A DNA stretch of 64,000 nucleotides from Lunularia cruciata (Eukaryota > Streptophyta > Marchantiopsida > Lunulariales > Lunulariaceae): the NCBI GenBank assembly GCA_948567375.1, contig OX419760.1:52638001-52702000 (forward strand). Direction: 5' to 3'. Shown here piece by piece: positions 11,912-23,670 of this stretch. A program made the translations under genes and the position numbers. Position 1 is the first letter of the stretch, and each line of letters opens with the position of its first letter. Below the pieces are notes generated by a model that saw only the letters and a list, made by a program, of their open reading frames with translations, made no database searches and was not told the origin of the DNA.

Positions 11912-12843
11912 ATGGTGGCAATACCGGATGTTATCATTGATATGCAACAACAAATGAGCATCTTACTCAATTGTTGGATGAACATGCCCAATAACAACAA
12001 GAACACATAGAGAGAGCAAAAATTTGAGATGGAGAAGATCAAATCCGATTTCCAAAACCCTAGGTGTTTGAAAGCAAGAATCTTCTGGACATAGTGGAGG
12101 ACTTTGTGTTTGATTGCAAATGTTACTTTGAAGCTACCAATCTTCAAGATGAATGGAGATAGATTCTCTTGGCTTCTAGCCAATTAGATGGTGTGGCAAA
12201 AGTTTGGTGGTGATTTTGAGTGGAATGAGCTGAATGATAGACTGTTGCACTAATCTTAACATGGGCAAAATTCAAGGATGCAATACTTGGTTAATTTCAA
12301 ATTATAAATGTCATCTGAGCCACATGAGATAAATTGGTGGAGTAGAAGTAGATTGGCTCTACAAGGAGCTACATCACACAATTTCAAAATATCATCATGC
12401 AGATTCCAAATATACAAGAAGGTGAAGTTTTGGATTGATTTGTGAGGAGTTTGAAGTCACAAACCAGATTGGAGGTGACCATGCGGGAATCACAAAACAT
12501 GAAAGAAGCCATGCAATTAGCTGAGCGCTTTGATTCCTTGGTTGCAACAACTTGGTCTTGACCTTGACCTACATAAAGCCTACCAATACACCATGTAGGG
12601 GTGGAGGAACCGACACCAATGGAGATTGATGCTATCCAACGGAGACCACTTGGTATAGTGGATAAAGAAAGATTGCAACAAACAGTGGTTGTTTTTATTG
12701 TCACCAGGTTGGACATCGCATTGCTGAATGTCCACTTAAGAATAGACAACCTCAACAAGTTGCCTAAATGGAGTTTGTAGAGCAAAATGATAAAGGGAAA
12801 CAAGGAATCTAGAAGATTTTGAGCTAGAAGATTTTGAGTCATC
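11912..12843 (+). pseudogene. C1 Gag remnant
   Basis: Starts at an ATG matching the C2 Gag start. It contains the fragments for a D-C-K-C-Y-F-E-A-T-N-L-Q-D motif, the retro-gag stretch around 12,250-12,500, and a CX2CX4HX4C zinc knuckle with a Cys-to-Cys pattern around 12,690-12,735 (FYCHQVGHRIAECPL-like). Stops interrupt it throughout. Confidence 0.75.
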
Positions 12844-12853
12844 TATTAGGAGC

Positions 12854-14810
12854 TTGATTAATTCCAATGGGATTGAAGGTTCAACTTATGCAAGTTTGCT
12901 TCACTTGCAAGGTACAATATCTAATCAAGGTTGCAAGATTTTGGTTTATTTTGGAAGTTTAGAGAATTGCATGTCTATGCAAATAGTAAAAGAATTGGGT
13001 GTTCCTATCAAGCCAGTAATTGGAAGTATGGTAGGTATAACGGATGGTAGAAAAGGTTTTGCATTTTGTACCTCACATTCTGTTACCTTCAAGAAGAAGT
13101 ATTTGGAGTGTATGAGGTTTATAGTGGCACCTCTACACTATGATGTTATTCTAGGACCACCTTGGCTTGAACGTCATAAGGTTCAATTTGATTAGAATTG
13201 ACAACAAATTCAAGTACAACACCAAGGTAGGAATTTCTAATTAGGTTGTCTAGCACCTTTGAGTAAGACACCTAAGAATAGTCAGTCCCAAGATAGGAAG
13301 TTTGTCAAGAAGGTAGCCATAGAGCAAACCTTGAAGGAAGATGAGTCCCAAGATGAGAAGTTTGCCAAAAAAAATAGCCATAGAGCAACCTTTGAAGAAA
13401 AATGAGTCTCTAGATGGGAAGTTTGTTAGTGAAGCAACCATAGAGCAAGCTTTGGAGGAAGATAAGTCTGTTTTGCAATATGGATCAAGCCAATTGCACA
13501 AGGGAAATCTGAGGAGGACCAAGAGCCTCATCGAGCAATGGTTGATCAGATAGTTCATGAGTTTGCGGATGTGTTTCTGGATAATTTGTCTAAGGGATAA
13601 CTCTCCTATCATGGTATGCCTTTCAAGATTGAGTTATTGCCAGGGAGTACTCTAGTGAGTAAACCAATCTATTGGCTCTCACCAAAGGAGTTGGAGGAGT
13701 TGCAAATAACACTTATGGAGTTTTTGTAGAAGGACCTCATATGACATAATACCTCTCCTTGGGGAGCATCGGTACTATTTGTTCCAAAGAAGGATGGAGG
13801 ACTTAGTTTTTGTATTGATTATTGTGGGTTCAATAAGCAAACAGTGAAGAATGCATATCCCTTGCCTCAGATCAATTACTTGCTTGATGAATTGAGTAGA
13901 GCATAATACTTTTCCAAGTTGGATCTTTGCTGCAGCAGTTGGCAAATCTCCATTGATAGGACGATGTGCAAAAGACTGCCTTTCGCACAAGGTATGTGCA
14001 TTTTGAGTGGAGAGTTCTACCTTTTAGGCTCACTAATGCTCCATTAGTCTTTGTAGATCAGATGCATTGGGTGTTGGATGGACTATTGGATTGGTATGTG
14101 ATGGTGTTCTTGGATGATATCTTAATCTATAGCAAGCAAAGGTAGAACACGTGAATCATGTGCAAGAAGTCCTAAGACAACTACGACAATGGAAATTTTA
14201 CTACAAGAAGTCAAAGTGTGCCTTTTGGCAAAACGAGGTTACGTTCTTGGGTCACAAGACTCATTGGAGGGGATCAAGATGGAAGAGGAGAAAATCAAGG
14301 CCATTACTGATTGGCCTACTCCAAAGGATGCTACAAAAGTACGGGCATTCAATGGATTGGCCAATTTTTACCAACGGTTCATCCACTATTATACTCATGT
14401 GGCTACACCCTTGACTGACCTCTTGGAGAAGAACTTGAGCTTCTAGTGGACCACCAAGCATGGATAAGCATTTTAGAAGTTGAAACATATAGTGTCTTCA
14501 AGAACCATTCTTCAACCATATGATCCTCAACTACCTTGTGTGGTTGATTTTGATGCTTCAAACTTTGCAATTGGAACCATGTTGCAACAAGAATTCCCAT
14601 ATGGACTACATCCCATTGCCTTTGTGTCTCACCAACTAAATATAGCTAAAAGAAATTACTCTGCTCAAGATTAGGAACAACAACTTGCAAGGGTATATGC
14701 CACCAAGGTATGGAGGCATTATGTCTTGGAGAAACAAGTGATCATGAAAATTGATCACAAACCATTGTTGTAGACCTCACACTTGGAACACATGAAGAGC
14801 TGATATCATC
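12854..14810 (+). pseudogene. C1 protease-RT-RNase H remnant
   Basis: 12,854-13,195 is the protease domain; the active-site DSGSSKNC of C2 has become YFGSLENC, so catalysis is lost. The RT follows in pieces (for example VTFLGH at 14,240 and [16 protein letters not shown] at 14,345-14,395), then RNase H ([21 protein letters not shown] at 14,537-14,600). Stops and frameshifts are frequent. Confidence 0.85.
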
Positions 14811-16056
14811 GATAGGAGGAGCAACTGCAATTGTTTGACATCAAACTTGAGTACAAACCAGGTTGGTTCCAGGTCATCCTTGATGCTCTATCACAAAAAC
14901 CTGATTTGAAGTCTCTTCCTCTCATCAGGGCGGCAATTACAACGGTGTCAATTAACTCCAAGGTCCATAACGCGTTTTGGTCAACTCTACAACAAGATCC
15001 CTTCTTCCAAATGGTACATGGTTGTCTAACAGCATGCAACAAGGAGTACAACACCTTCTCCTTCAAGGAAGGCCTTCTGTTCCATGAGGACCGGATCTAT
15101 CTAGCCAAAGGTGATCTCTAACTTGTGCACCTTCAAGAAGCCCATGATTTACCAATAGCTGGTCACATGGGTGTGGACAAGACCTTGGGTACCTTCCAAT
15201 GCCAATGGTGATAGCCAAACATGGCACAAGATGTTTGGGAGTTTGTTTGATTGTATGAGAGTTGTTAACGCAACAAGGCCAGTAACCAGAAGCCGAGTAG
15301 ACTCCTTCAACCACTCCCCATTTCAACTACTCATTGGGAACATGTGAGCTTAGATCTCATCACCTCCTTGCCCAAAACAAAGCAAGGTCACATAACAATT
15401 GTGGTGTTTGTGGATAAGCTTAGTAAGCAAATCCCTTTGGCACCAATGGTTGATATTGTAGATGCTCCAACCTTGGCGCAACTCTACTTTGACAATGTAT
15501 TCAGGCATCATGAGATACCATGTATACTCATCTTTGACCGTGATTCTTGCTTCAATTGAAAGTTTTGGCAAGCACTCTTCTAGATACTTGGTACCAAGCT
15601 TGCTTTGTCCACAACCTATCATCCTCAAATTGATGGACAAACTGAACGCGTGAATTGCATCTTGGAAGATATGCTTCATGCCTTCATCAACATTCATCAT
15701 ACCAATTGGGATGAATGTCTTCAGCTACGGAGTTTGCATACAACAATTCTAAACAGGCAAGCACCAGATTCTTTCCTTTCTTTCTCAATTTTGTCCAAGG
15801 CCCACTTGCTTCAAATTCCCTTCTTGCTCCTCTCTTGTCTCATGTCCCTCATACTTCCAACTTTCTGACCACCATCTTCCAATCCCTCCAACTAGCCAAA
15901 TCTCATCTCCTTGTTTCTCAAAATTGGCAGAACCAATATGTAGATCACCATCCCTGCGATCTCAACTTTCAAGTTGGTGATAAGGTCATGCTCTCATCTA
16001 ATAACCTCCCTCTCCCACTCAATACTCAAGTTCGTAAAATCACCCTAATTAGATAA
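14811..16056 (+). pseudogene. C1 integrase remnant
   Basis: Pieces align with the C2 integrase: YKPGWFQVILDALSQKPDL, then the integrase core from 15,344 (SLDLITSLPKTKQGH, first Asp), a degraded second Asp region (IFDRDSCFN) and STTYHPQIDGQTERVN (15,605) with the Glu. The C-terminal part with FQVGDKVMLSSNN lies at 15,970-16,010. Interrupted by several stops. Confidence 0.85.
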
Positions 16057-16079
16057 GACCTTTTGATATCACCCAAATT

Positions 16080-16420
16080 GTCTCTCTAATTGCTTATCAA
16101 CTTGCCTTGCCTTGTCAAATGCGTATCCATCCTATCTTTCATGTTTCCAAGTTGAAACCCTTTGTTCCTAACCCTTTTCTTTTTCCTCTTGAGTCCAACT
16201 CCCCCTTCCTTGTGTCCTTATCAATGATCATGAGGAGTACAAAGTTGATCGTATCCTTGCGTGTTACCATATTTAACAAGGCCGTCGACAACATATAGAG
16301 TACAAGGTCCTTTGGAAAGTGTATCCTCTTCATGATGCCACATGGGCCTCTTTCTTATCTCAAAAATGCACAATGGGCCATCCAAGAGTTCAAACTTCAT
16401 TGGCAATAAGGACGTCACCA
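16080..16420 (+). pseudogene. C1 chromodomain remnant
   Basis: Starts with [20 protein letters not shown], the linker typical of chromovirus integrase C-termini. After it, frameshifted pieces match the C2 chromodomain ([16 protein letters not shown]-like, PLHDATW). The domain is broken. Confidence 0.75.
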
Positions 16421-16438
16421 ACTAGCAGTGGGGGAATA

Positions 16439-16858
16439 TGTAACAATATGGAGTTTAGTGACAAAGTTAGTAGGGCTAACAAAGTAGCAAATAAGACAAA
16501 TTAGCCTAGAATATTCCAAAATTATCTAAGAAGCTTCTTGGGAAGCTTCTTGGCTAGCTTAGCTTGCACTACAAGTAGGTAATTTCTAGAAGGAAGCTTC
16601 TAGAAGCTTCCAACTAGCTTAGCTTGTAGGCCAAGTAAGGAGCTTCTAGAAGGAAGCTTCCTAGTTAACTTGGCTTACACTCCAAGAAAGTGGCTCAAGG
16701 AAGCTTCTTGAGAAGCTTCTCAAGGGCCTTGTATGCTCCCTATAAATACAAGAGCCAAAGCTCATGCTAGGCATTTGGAGTTTCCTCTCATTCAGGTGTC
16801 CCAATGTGAGTTTCCATTCTCCTATTTCTCTCTTTGGTCTTGGTCTCGATCTTTTACA
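16439..16858 (+). repeat. C1 3' LTR
   Basis: 420 bp, TGTAACAATATGG...TCTTTTACA. The U3 part (16,530-16,710) is packed with alternating GAA/TTC words; GAAGCTTCTAGAAGCTTC at 16,593-16,610 is a four-unit perfect heat-shock-element pattern. A TATAAATA box is at 16,741-16,748, about 130 bp downstream of that array. Confidence 0.9.
16741..16748 (+). promoter_or_regulatory. TATA box of the C1 LTR
   Basis: TATAAATA in the LTR, conserved in C2 (55,581-55,588 on the minus strand). It follows the heat-shock-like GAAnnTTC array and precedes the region that would be R/U5. Confidence 0.7.
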
Positions 16859-16863
16859 AAAAG

Positions 16864-17620
16864 CTTTGAGGAGTCTGGGAAACTCATAAGTGTGAGAAAA
16901 GTAGCTCTAGGCTATCCAACTAGGTTCACCACTGCCATAGGTGACATATCAGCCACTACCATTGTCTGAGACTGATACCCAACATCCAAGATGTCATCAA
17001 CAAGGATATGGTCTAGTCGCTAAATCCCATCATATGCATGTTGTAGAACCTCTTTGGGTAAAAGGTTTGTCCACCAAAGACAAAGACGATGAGCCTGTGA
17101 TCCCACTCTGGCTGTATCTAACAATATAGTAGGTCCCATCCAAGAATGGACCTCATGTGTACTCGCCACCACTTTGGTGCAAGAATCACCCATCAAAGGA
17201 ATGTTCTCCTAAATGTAAGTTGGAGAAACAGACTAATGAACTTGGAGATGTTGTAGTATTTGTAACATCTCCCAAAACACACCAAATGTGGATCTTGAAG
17301 ACCCAAACCTTGGCCAACACGTGTATATCCCTGACATGGCCATCGAAAAATCATCAAATGAATAAGCCCATGTCTCTCTAGATCATACACCCCCAGTAAG
17401 GAAATGTTTGCTAGTAGGGCCTTCTGGCAACCCTTGGCTGTTGACATTGGTAATAACTCAAGATATCAATAGGTCAAGTGTGACACATGATGGAGAGAGA
17501 CTTGCCTGGCAGTCTTATCTCTCTCTACATACAAGTACCTCTGAACTTGTATCCCCGCATGTAATACCGCAACTAGTCTAGTGCTAATCCCACTAAACAA
17601 CTCCAATAGACATACTCCCT
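16864..17620 (-). pseudogene. G1 methyltransferase, N-terminal part
   Basis: Aligns with G3 35,530-36,320. Readable blocks are the SAM-binding motif I region (LELF.GIST.L, near 17,600), HAGIQVQRY, the catalytic WPCQ block (near 17,335) and, after a one-base indel, ENIPLMGD (near 17,190). The catalytic cysteine codon is still intact although the frame is broken. It is separated from its C-terminal half by C1. Confidence 0.8.
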
Positions 17621-19043
17621 CTACTGTTGGACACTACCAAGCAATGAGTGTGGTATCCAAAGGTATCAAGGTAATTGACTTTGGAGGCTCATCCTCACAT
17701 TGGTCTCCTAGTGGTACAAAGGCTCCACTCCAAGCCTATTGCACCAACTAATCTGCATGCTACTGTAATGCCTCCTCTAAACTCCACTAAGGAACATCCA
17801 AGGTGGATGGAACAATCCTACTTGTACTCCAAATCCAATTGATCTCCTATGGTACTGGAGTATCTTCTACATGGGCGTTCCACTCCAATAACTCACCAAG
17901 CCAAGTAACAGAACCATTAAAAGCTGAAACTGAAGTTGCCATGGTCCTGGACTGTAGTGAGCCAAGACTACTACTACTGAAGCATATTGGTAGGCAACAC
18001 ACTTGTCCCTCACTAAACTGCCAACCTGGTCTATATGAGACTATCTCCTCCCAATAGTTGATACTAGAACCCATGGGATATAACACTACTCCTCCAACTA
18101 GCACATCATATGACTCAGCTATTGTTGCAATAGCTTGAGCTCTCACCACCAAGCTATCAGTCGGATGACTAGGCTGAACTTGGACAACAAGCTCCCCACG
18201 TGTGATGTACTATATAAAACCACCACCTAGAGATATCTGGATCTGAAATGAACACCTCTCCACATCGGTCTTCAATAACTCCAAATCGACAACTATAGCC
18301 TTCTCCAACATAAAGGGTTGCACACCAGAGTCAAAAAAGACCTTCTATGGTGTATAGACCTTCCCTAAAGTTTCCACCAAACAAAAATCTCCCTCTATTT
18401 ATCCAACAAGACAACTCCAGGTGTAAACCGTGCTTGCTCAAAGACCGGTCTAGCTGGTAACTCCTCTAGTCTACCCATGGTTGCATGCCATAAACCACTG
18501 GTCATTGAGCAGATCCCATGCTCCTCAACCAAGTCAACTCCACTATCAACACCTTTGCTCTAGTAGTAGGGACCACATCATCCCTACTCTCACAAAGCAT
18601 GGCACCTAATCGGAACACTAGGGTTGGGTCAACTTCCAATGTAAAAATGTCATTGGTTGAAAACAAAGGGCAACGCATAATCAGCTGAGCTACCCCCAAC
18701 ATCATGCTAGACTCAGTCTGTGTAGTAGCAAGTGGTTGACTAGCAGGTAGTCTATCATGCACCCCATCACTACCTACCACACCTAAATTGGGACGTCTAG
18801 GAGCCATGGATGTCATTTGCAATGCCTTAGAGAGCATGAAAGACTAGGGAAGTCTGACCTATCTCCCAACCTCTTCTCTTTGTGTGTCCAACTCCATTGA
18901 TGCTCCTCTAGGCTATGGAGCATGTATTGCACTCCTAGTTACTATAGCAGATGCATCCACCTATGCTACTCCACACATAAAGTCCAAAGCATCTATATCC
19001 ATGAGGTGGAAGCCTCAGCACCCAAATCTGATCTCCTCTAAGC
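17621..19043 (-). pseudogene. G1 protease and Gag-Pro linker remnant
   Basis: Colinear with G3 36,320-37,750. The C-terminal protease flap region (VRAQAIATIAESYDVLVGG) is readable at 17,847-18,152, followed by GSVTWLGELLEWNAH. The active-site DSGA region near 18,320-18,340 is only partly preserved. The segment ends at 19,043, where G2 has inserted; the target continues at 48,690. Confidence 0.8.
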
Positions 19044-19047
19044 AATG

Positions 19048-19496
19048 TGTCATGCTATTTGTAGTGTTGCTTCTAGATTGCTTGGACATTGGAGTTGTAG
19101 TGGTAGTAGTTAGAGTTATTTCAACAGTTTCTCAAAGGCTACTTTTTGACGGTCAAATTTTGTGTTTGGGGTATTGATTTCACAGTGGGGCCACCATCAC
19201 TTTGCACCATTTGCACCATCAAATGTGCCGTTAGTGGGACCATTAGGATTTCAGACCTAGCTCAATTCCAGGGGTATAATTTTGAAGTGCAACTTTAGTG
19301 AGCTCACTTCTTTGATGTTGAGCCTTTGAGTTCTTGTCTATGGTGGACAAAGGCCGGTGGGTGTCACTTGGATTCTCTTAGCTAGAGTGGGTGTGGCTTG
19401 ACTGTAATTAGTGCCCTGTTGTTGGTAGTTTATAGAGTGACAGATCAAGTATTGATCTAAGTTGAGTAGATTCAAGAGTTGTAAACAATCTGATTA
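19048..19496 (+). repeat. G2 5' block A1
   Basis: 449 bp, TGTCATGC to ...AATCTGATTA, matching A2 of the same element (48,132-48,581). Unlike the 3' end, no 106-bp B block follows. The next bases are TATCAGAG (19,497-19,504), eight bases shared with the tRNA-iMet primer site. Confidence 0.9.
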
Positions 19497-20650
19497 TATC
19501 AGAGAAATGAAATCAGAGGGGAAATTGGGTGTAGTAACTTTGAGTGTTGGTGGTATCTCCAAGCTTGATGGACCATTGGTAGCTCAATTGACGTTTGGTT
19601 TTTCCCTAATGTGAAGAAGCTTGTTGCTTGATGCAGATTTGGCAATAAGGCGGATGGTGTGCGGAAGTGCTGGCCAATTTTTGAGCAAAGAAGAAGCAAT
19701 TTTTGAATAGATTTTGAGCTCAAGAGTTGTGATTTTGAGCTCAAGAGGTGAAGGAAGGACCAATTTTTTATGAATTGGGCTCAGAAAGTAAAATTGAAGG
19801 TGGAGTTGGGAAGCTATTCTTGTGAATTTGTGATTTGGAGAAACCTGTGTTTTCAATTTGGCTCAAGTGAAGAGTTAGCAAAGGATTTAGCGGTCAACCA
19901 AATTTAGGGTTTACATCAAATTTTGCTAGAGTTTATAACAAATTTTGGCCAGATTTGGAGGATTTTTGTTGGTTGGCCAGATTTTGGAGGATGTTTTGAG
20001 GTGGCAAGAAGAAAGGCCTCATTTGTGCGTTTAGAGGCTTTGAGGTTGTGGGCTATGAGAGGCTACAAAGGCCTAGAAAGGCCAGCAAGCCAGCTTGTTG
20101 GCGTGAGGCTAGCTAGTTTAGGGTAGATCTTGGTCATGGTTGGCAAAATCTACCCATATTGCAAGATTGTGCACAATAAGGTTTGACACTTAGATCTCTT
20201 GTTTCTAGATTGGTGCCCTAGCCAATTGGTCCACCCTCACTTGTTGTCCTAGTGACTATGCCACTGTTATCTATACACTTGTAGCTTTGGCTAGGAGAAG
20301 CAGTTTGATCCCATTCTTGGTGATCTTGGTAGCTTAGGACTTAGATACAAACTTCTCTTATGTCAAATGCCAAATGGTGGTAGAGTCAGTCCCATGTTGT
20401 TTTTATGAGATGGAGAGTTTTCATTTAGATTTTTTGTGATTAGACCTCCTCCATTCTCTACTTCTTGTTTGTGCACCATGTTTGTGTGAGGTGCCTTGAC
20501 TTTTGAGCGTTGGTGCTCTAGTGTGCTCTCGGTAGTGAGGCTGGAATGATGACCAATCAGACTACCTTTGTTTCTCTCCGATGAGGCAAGAAGTGATGAC
20601 CTACAAATTGTAAGAGTGCATGTTGTGATAGTAGGTTACAAGTTGCACTT
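19497..20650 (+). other. G2 5' leader
   Basis: About 1.15 kb without a credible gene between the A1 block and Gag, homologous to the G3 leader (39,316-40,565). Short ORFs (for example 19,923-20,126) are not conserved in frame with the other copies. A part shared with insertion X lies near its 3' end (20,540-20,640, in the opposite orientation to G3). Confidence 0.6.
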
Positions 20651-21190
20651 TCTCCTAGTGTAGTTATCTCTGTTAGAGTTACATTAGTGGGTGGTGTTCC
20701 GTGGGTATTGGCACTTGGTGGTGTTGGCACTTGGTGGGGTACTTGCAATTATGACTTGCGGTTGCAATTTGTGGTTCCGGTTTGCGGTTGTAGTTGTGGT
20801 TACTTTGTTACAACAAAGTTTGTTGAGGATTCCAAAGGAGTTAGCCCTACATTACGTAGTGGGTTTACTTGGAGTGACAATCAATATAAGCTTGTATCTC
20901 AGGTCCTAGTGAGGGAGGAGATTGATTCCGAGTTAGAGTTTGACACAAGAGCTAATTTAGTTGAGAGTGCACTTGGTGTGTCCGCACCGTTATTGTGGGA
21001 CATGGACAAGATTTATGGGGCCTCCAAAGGCCCTAGGTGTTACTCTGGTATAGTGGGTACCATTGAGTTGGATGACTTCATCCAAGAGTTTGATAGTTGG
21101 TGTGATCTATAGCAGATGCAAAACCCAACTTTGTTTACACCCATCATGGCATGGAAGGGGTTGTTTTAGCATTTGGAGGGTCCACCGATG
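20651..21190 (+). pseudogene. G2 Gag, N-terminal part
   Basis: Open from about 20,651 to the TAG at 21,110; encodes the same N-terminal Gag region as G3 (GVGTWWGTC, EEIDSELEFDT, SAPLLWDMDKIYGASKGP, TIELDDFIQEFDSWCDL). No ATG lies upstream in frame before the Met of WDMDKIYG, so initiation there or at a non-AUG codon is open. Truncated at 21,190 by Q1; Gag continues at 30,971-31,067 and from 41,024. Confidence 0.8.
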
Positions 21191-21599
21191 GATGATGTGG
21201 TACCGACATTTTAATTTCTTTTCTTATTTTTGAAGAAGAAGTGAATAGAAGAAGTCGTATTGTGCCTATATGCCATCAGAAGGTGAAGAATGGTGTCTTT
21301 GGGTTGTTATCCAAGGTAAAGTGACTTTGTGTCAGAAGACAAAGTACTCGGATTGCCTTGTCAATATTCAACCTAAAGTAAGGAGACTTTGGCTTGGGGG
21401 TGCTCAACCTGAGGCAAGGATAGTGTAACAACTTTCCGTTGGGGTTGGACATTCAAGAAGGTACCGCACACAAAAATAGTTGGCCTATGAGTGGGGGAAA
21501 ATTGATAGTGACAGGAGTATGAAGGAGGTATGATTTCTTGGTAGAAACTTGAAGTGAAGAAAGAGGGAGAAGGTGCGCCACTATAAGACTTGGAATAAA

Positions 21600-22944
21600 G
21601 ATGAAGAGATGACAAGTAATTTTCCATTGCCATTAAAGAGTTGTCCTGAGGGAGATTGTGGGAAAGAAAGTGTAGTAAGAGACGTGTTGATGTGTCAAGA
21701 GTTAGTATGGGAATCAGTCGGAAGAGTAGCCACCAACCTAGAGAAGAGGAGAGTAAGATGGGAGGTGGGAAGAAGAACTCGGAATTTGCATTGAGAAATC
21801 ATGCAATTTGGAGATTAGATGCGATTGCCAAAATCAAAGTCTTGAGCATGCTTTGGATCATATTCTTGGCATGGAATTGGAACATTAGCTTTCCAAGTTT
21901 CATGATTGAGATCATCTAGAGTAAATGTCTCAATGGGCCCAAGGAAGAACATAAGAGAGGAAATCTGGCTCGTTGGACAGAGTCAGATTGGAGGTCAGTA
22001 CTTGGAAGAGAGGCGGGTGAAGAGCTATGAGCTACATTCTTGGAGAAAGGAGAGGTAGCTTAAGAAACCCAAGAGATGAGAGATGAATTTTCTTCAAAGT
22101 GCACAAAGAATGGCTACAAATTTGAAGGCTATAAGGACCTTGTAAGGAGAGGCATCGTAAGTGCAATGATAGCTATTTTGAAGCCGGAGTGAACTACTTA
22201 TGTGATGAAAAATCAAGCGGTGTTCTTCCATAAGATGTTTGCAGGGGAACCGATCAATTGGGCAAAGTGTTTTTATCAAAGCACTAGACAAATGGTGTGG
22301 AACTTGTGGGACAAGTCACCTCCACACTACATTGTGCCATTTGTAGCCCACTTCTACTTGGGACTGAATTTGCTAAACACAGTAGAGAGACAAAAGATGG
22401 TGTTGCACTTCCACCCCAATTTGAGAAGAGATGCTGATGTGGAGGAGCAAAAATACATCTTGCAGATAAGGAGCAATGACAAGTACTACGCACAAATAGG
22501 GCAAAGCGTGCAGTTGAAAGTGAACACTCCAAAGTCGAAGAAGAGGAGTCGACGAGAAGATGAAGAAGAAATAGCAGCAACAAGACCTCAAAAGACCAAG
22601 AAGATGAACCCAAGGAAGACTCTGATGAAAGGACTTGATGATAATTGCGTTGTCAAGTGAAGAATCAGAAGGCAAAGCCAAATACAAGTCAGAAGACTCT
22701 GAGAAGAAAGAAGAACCTGAATTCACATTGCAGAGTGGTGAAGCAAGCAATAAGAGTGAAGATGGAGTAGAGATGCAATCAATACCCAAGGAGGAAGAAG
22801 GAAAGCTGGAAATGGAGGAAGAATGTAACTCAAGACCCAAAGACAAAGATCTAGAGAAGGAGGAGAAAAGAGTGACCATTCAAAGAGGAGTCCGTTCCAG
22901 AAGAAAAGTGAAGTACGAAGCAGGACTGAGTAAGAGAATGGAAG
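21600..22944 (+). pseudogene. Q1 copy of the Q-type ORF, N-terminal part
   Basis: Starts around MTSNFPLPLKSC and runs through KNSEFALRNHAI, FPSFMIEII, RGNLARWTESDWRSVL and the best-conserved block QAVFFHKMFAGEPINWAKC..RQMVW..DKSPPHYIVPFVAHFYL (22,202-22,380). It continues with Lys/Glu-rich sequence to 22,939, where Q2 interrupts it. It has in-frame stops (for example at 21,917 and 22,191), so it is dead, but block-by-block agreement with Q2 shows it was one protein. Confidence 0.7.
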
Positions 22945-23357
22945 TGTGGTGCACACATTTTTTGTTTTTTTCAAAATAAAGAAGAAGAAGTGTATAGAGA
23001 AGTTGGATTGCGCCTGTATGGCCAAAGAAGGCAAAGAAAAGAGTCTTTGGGATGAAACCTGAAGTAAAGTGACTTCGGGTCATAAGGCAAAGTACTCGGA
23101 AATTCCCTGTCAGCATACAACCCGAAGTAAGGAATCTTCGTATTGGGGGGAGCTCAACCCGAGGTGAAGACAGTCTAACAACCTTTCGTTAGGGCAAGAA
23201 ATCCAAGAGGGGATAGTTCAAAATCAATGGCCCATACGCATGAAGTATGATTGACCATGACAGGCGCATGCAAGAGGTGTGATTTCTTGGTAGAAACTCA
23301 AATTGAAGAGAGACGAAGAAAGCACGACTCTATAAAAATCAAGCTCACGATGAAGCA

Positions 23358-23640
23358 ATGTCAAGCAATTTTCCATTGCCATTGAGAAGTTGTCCTGCAT
23401 GTGATTGTGGGAAGGGAAATAGAGTTGAAGGTGTGCTAGTGTGTAGAGGAGAAGTCGAAAGAGTGAAACCGAGAGACATTGAGAAAGCAAGAGAGGTGGG
23501 AGGAGGAAAGAAGAACTCCAAATTTGCAGTGAGGAATCATGCGATTCGGAGACTAGACGTGATCACAAGAATCAAAGTCTTGAGCTGACTTTGGATTACG
23601 TTCTTGGCATGGAACTAGAATGTCAATTTTCCAAGCTTCA
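23358..23640 (+). pseudogene. Q2 ORF, N-terminal piece
   Basis: 23,358-23,588 encodes MSSNFPLPLRSCPACDCGKG to RIKVLS and then hits TGA. The next codons in the same frame (LWITFLAWN, stop, NVNFPSFMTEIIESKCL) match Q1, so the real protein started here or earlier. A small indel near 23,680-23,700 shifts the frame relative to the main ORF. Function unknown. Confidence 0.55.
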
Positions 23641-23670
23641 TGACTGAGATAATTGAGAGCAAGTGTCTCG

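Larger units (their letters stand above)
11539..16858 (+). mobile_element. C1: degenerate Ty3/gypsy chromovirus
   Basis: Flanked by an exact 5-bp duplication AAAAG (11,534-11,538 and 16,859-16,863) inside the G1 methyltransferase. The 5' LTR (11,539-11,640) has lost about 320 bp; the 3' LTR is 16,439-16,858, both TGTAACA...TTTTACA-like. Primer site TGGTATCAAAGC at 11,642-11,653 (one mismatch to tRNA-iMet) and polypurine tract GTGGGGGAATA at 16,428-16,438. Same family as C2 in opposite orientation; coding regions are riddled with stops. Confidence 0.95.

Noticed and set aside
22284-23116. Minus-strand ORFs rich in Ser/Leu/Phe
   Set aside because: Antisense shadows of the Glu/Lys-rich Q ORF.
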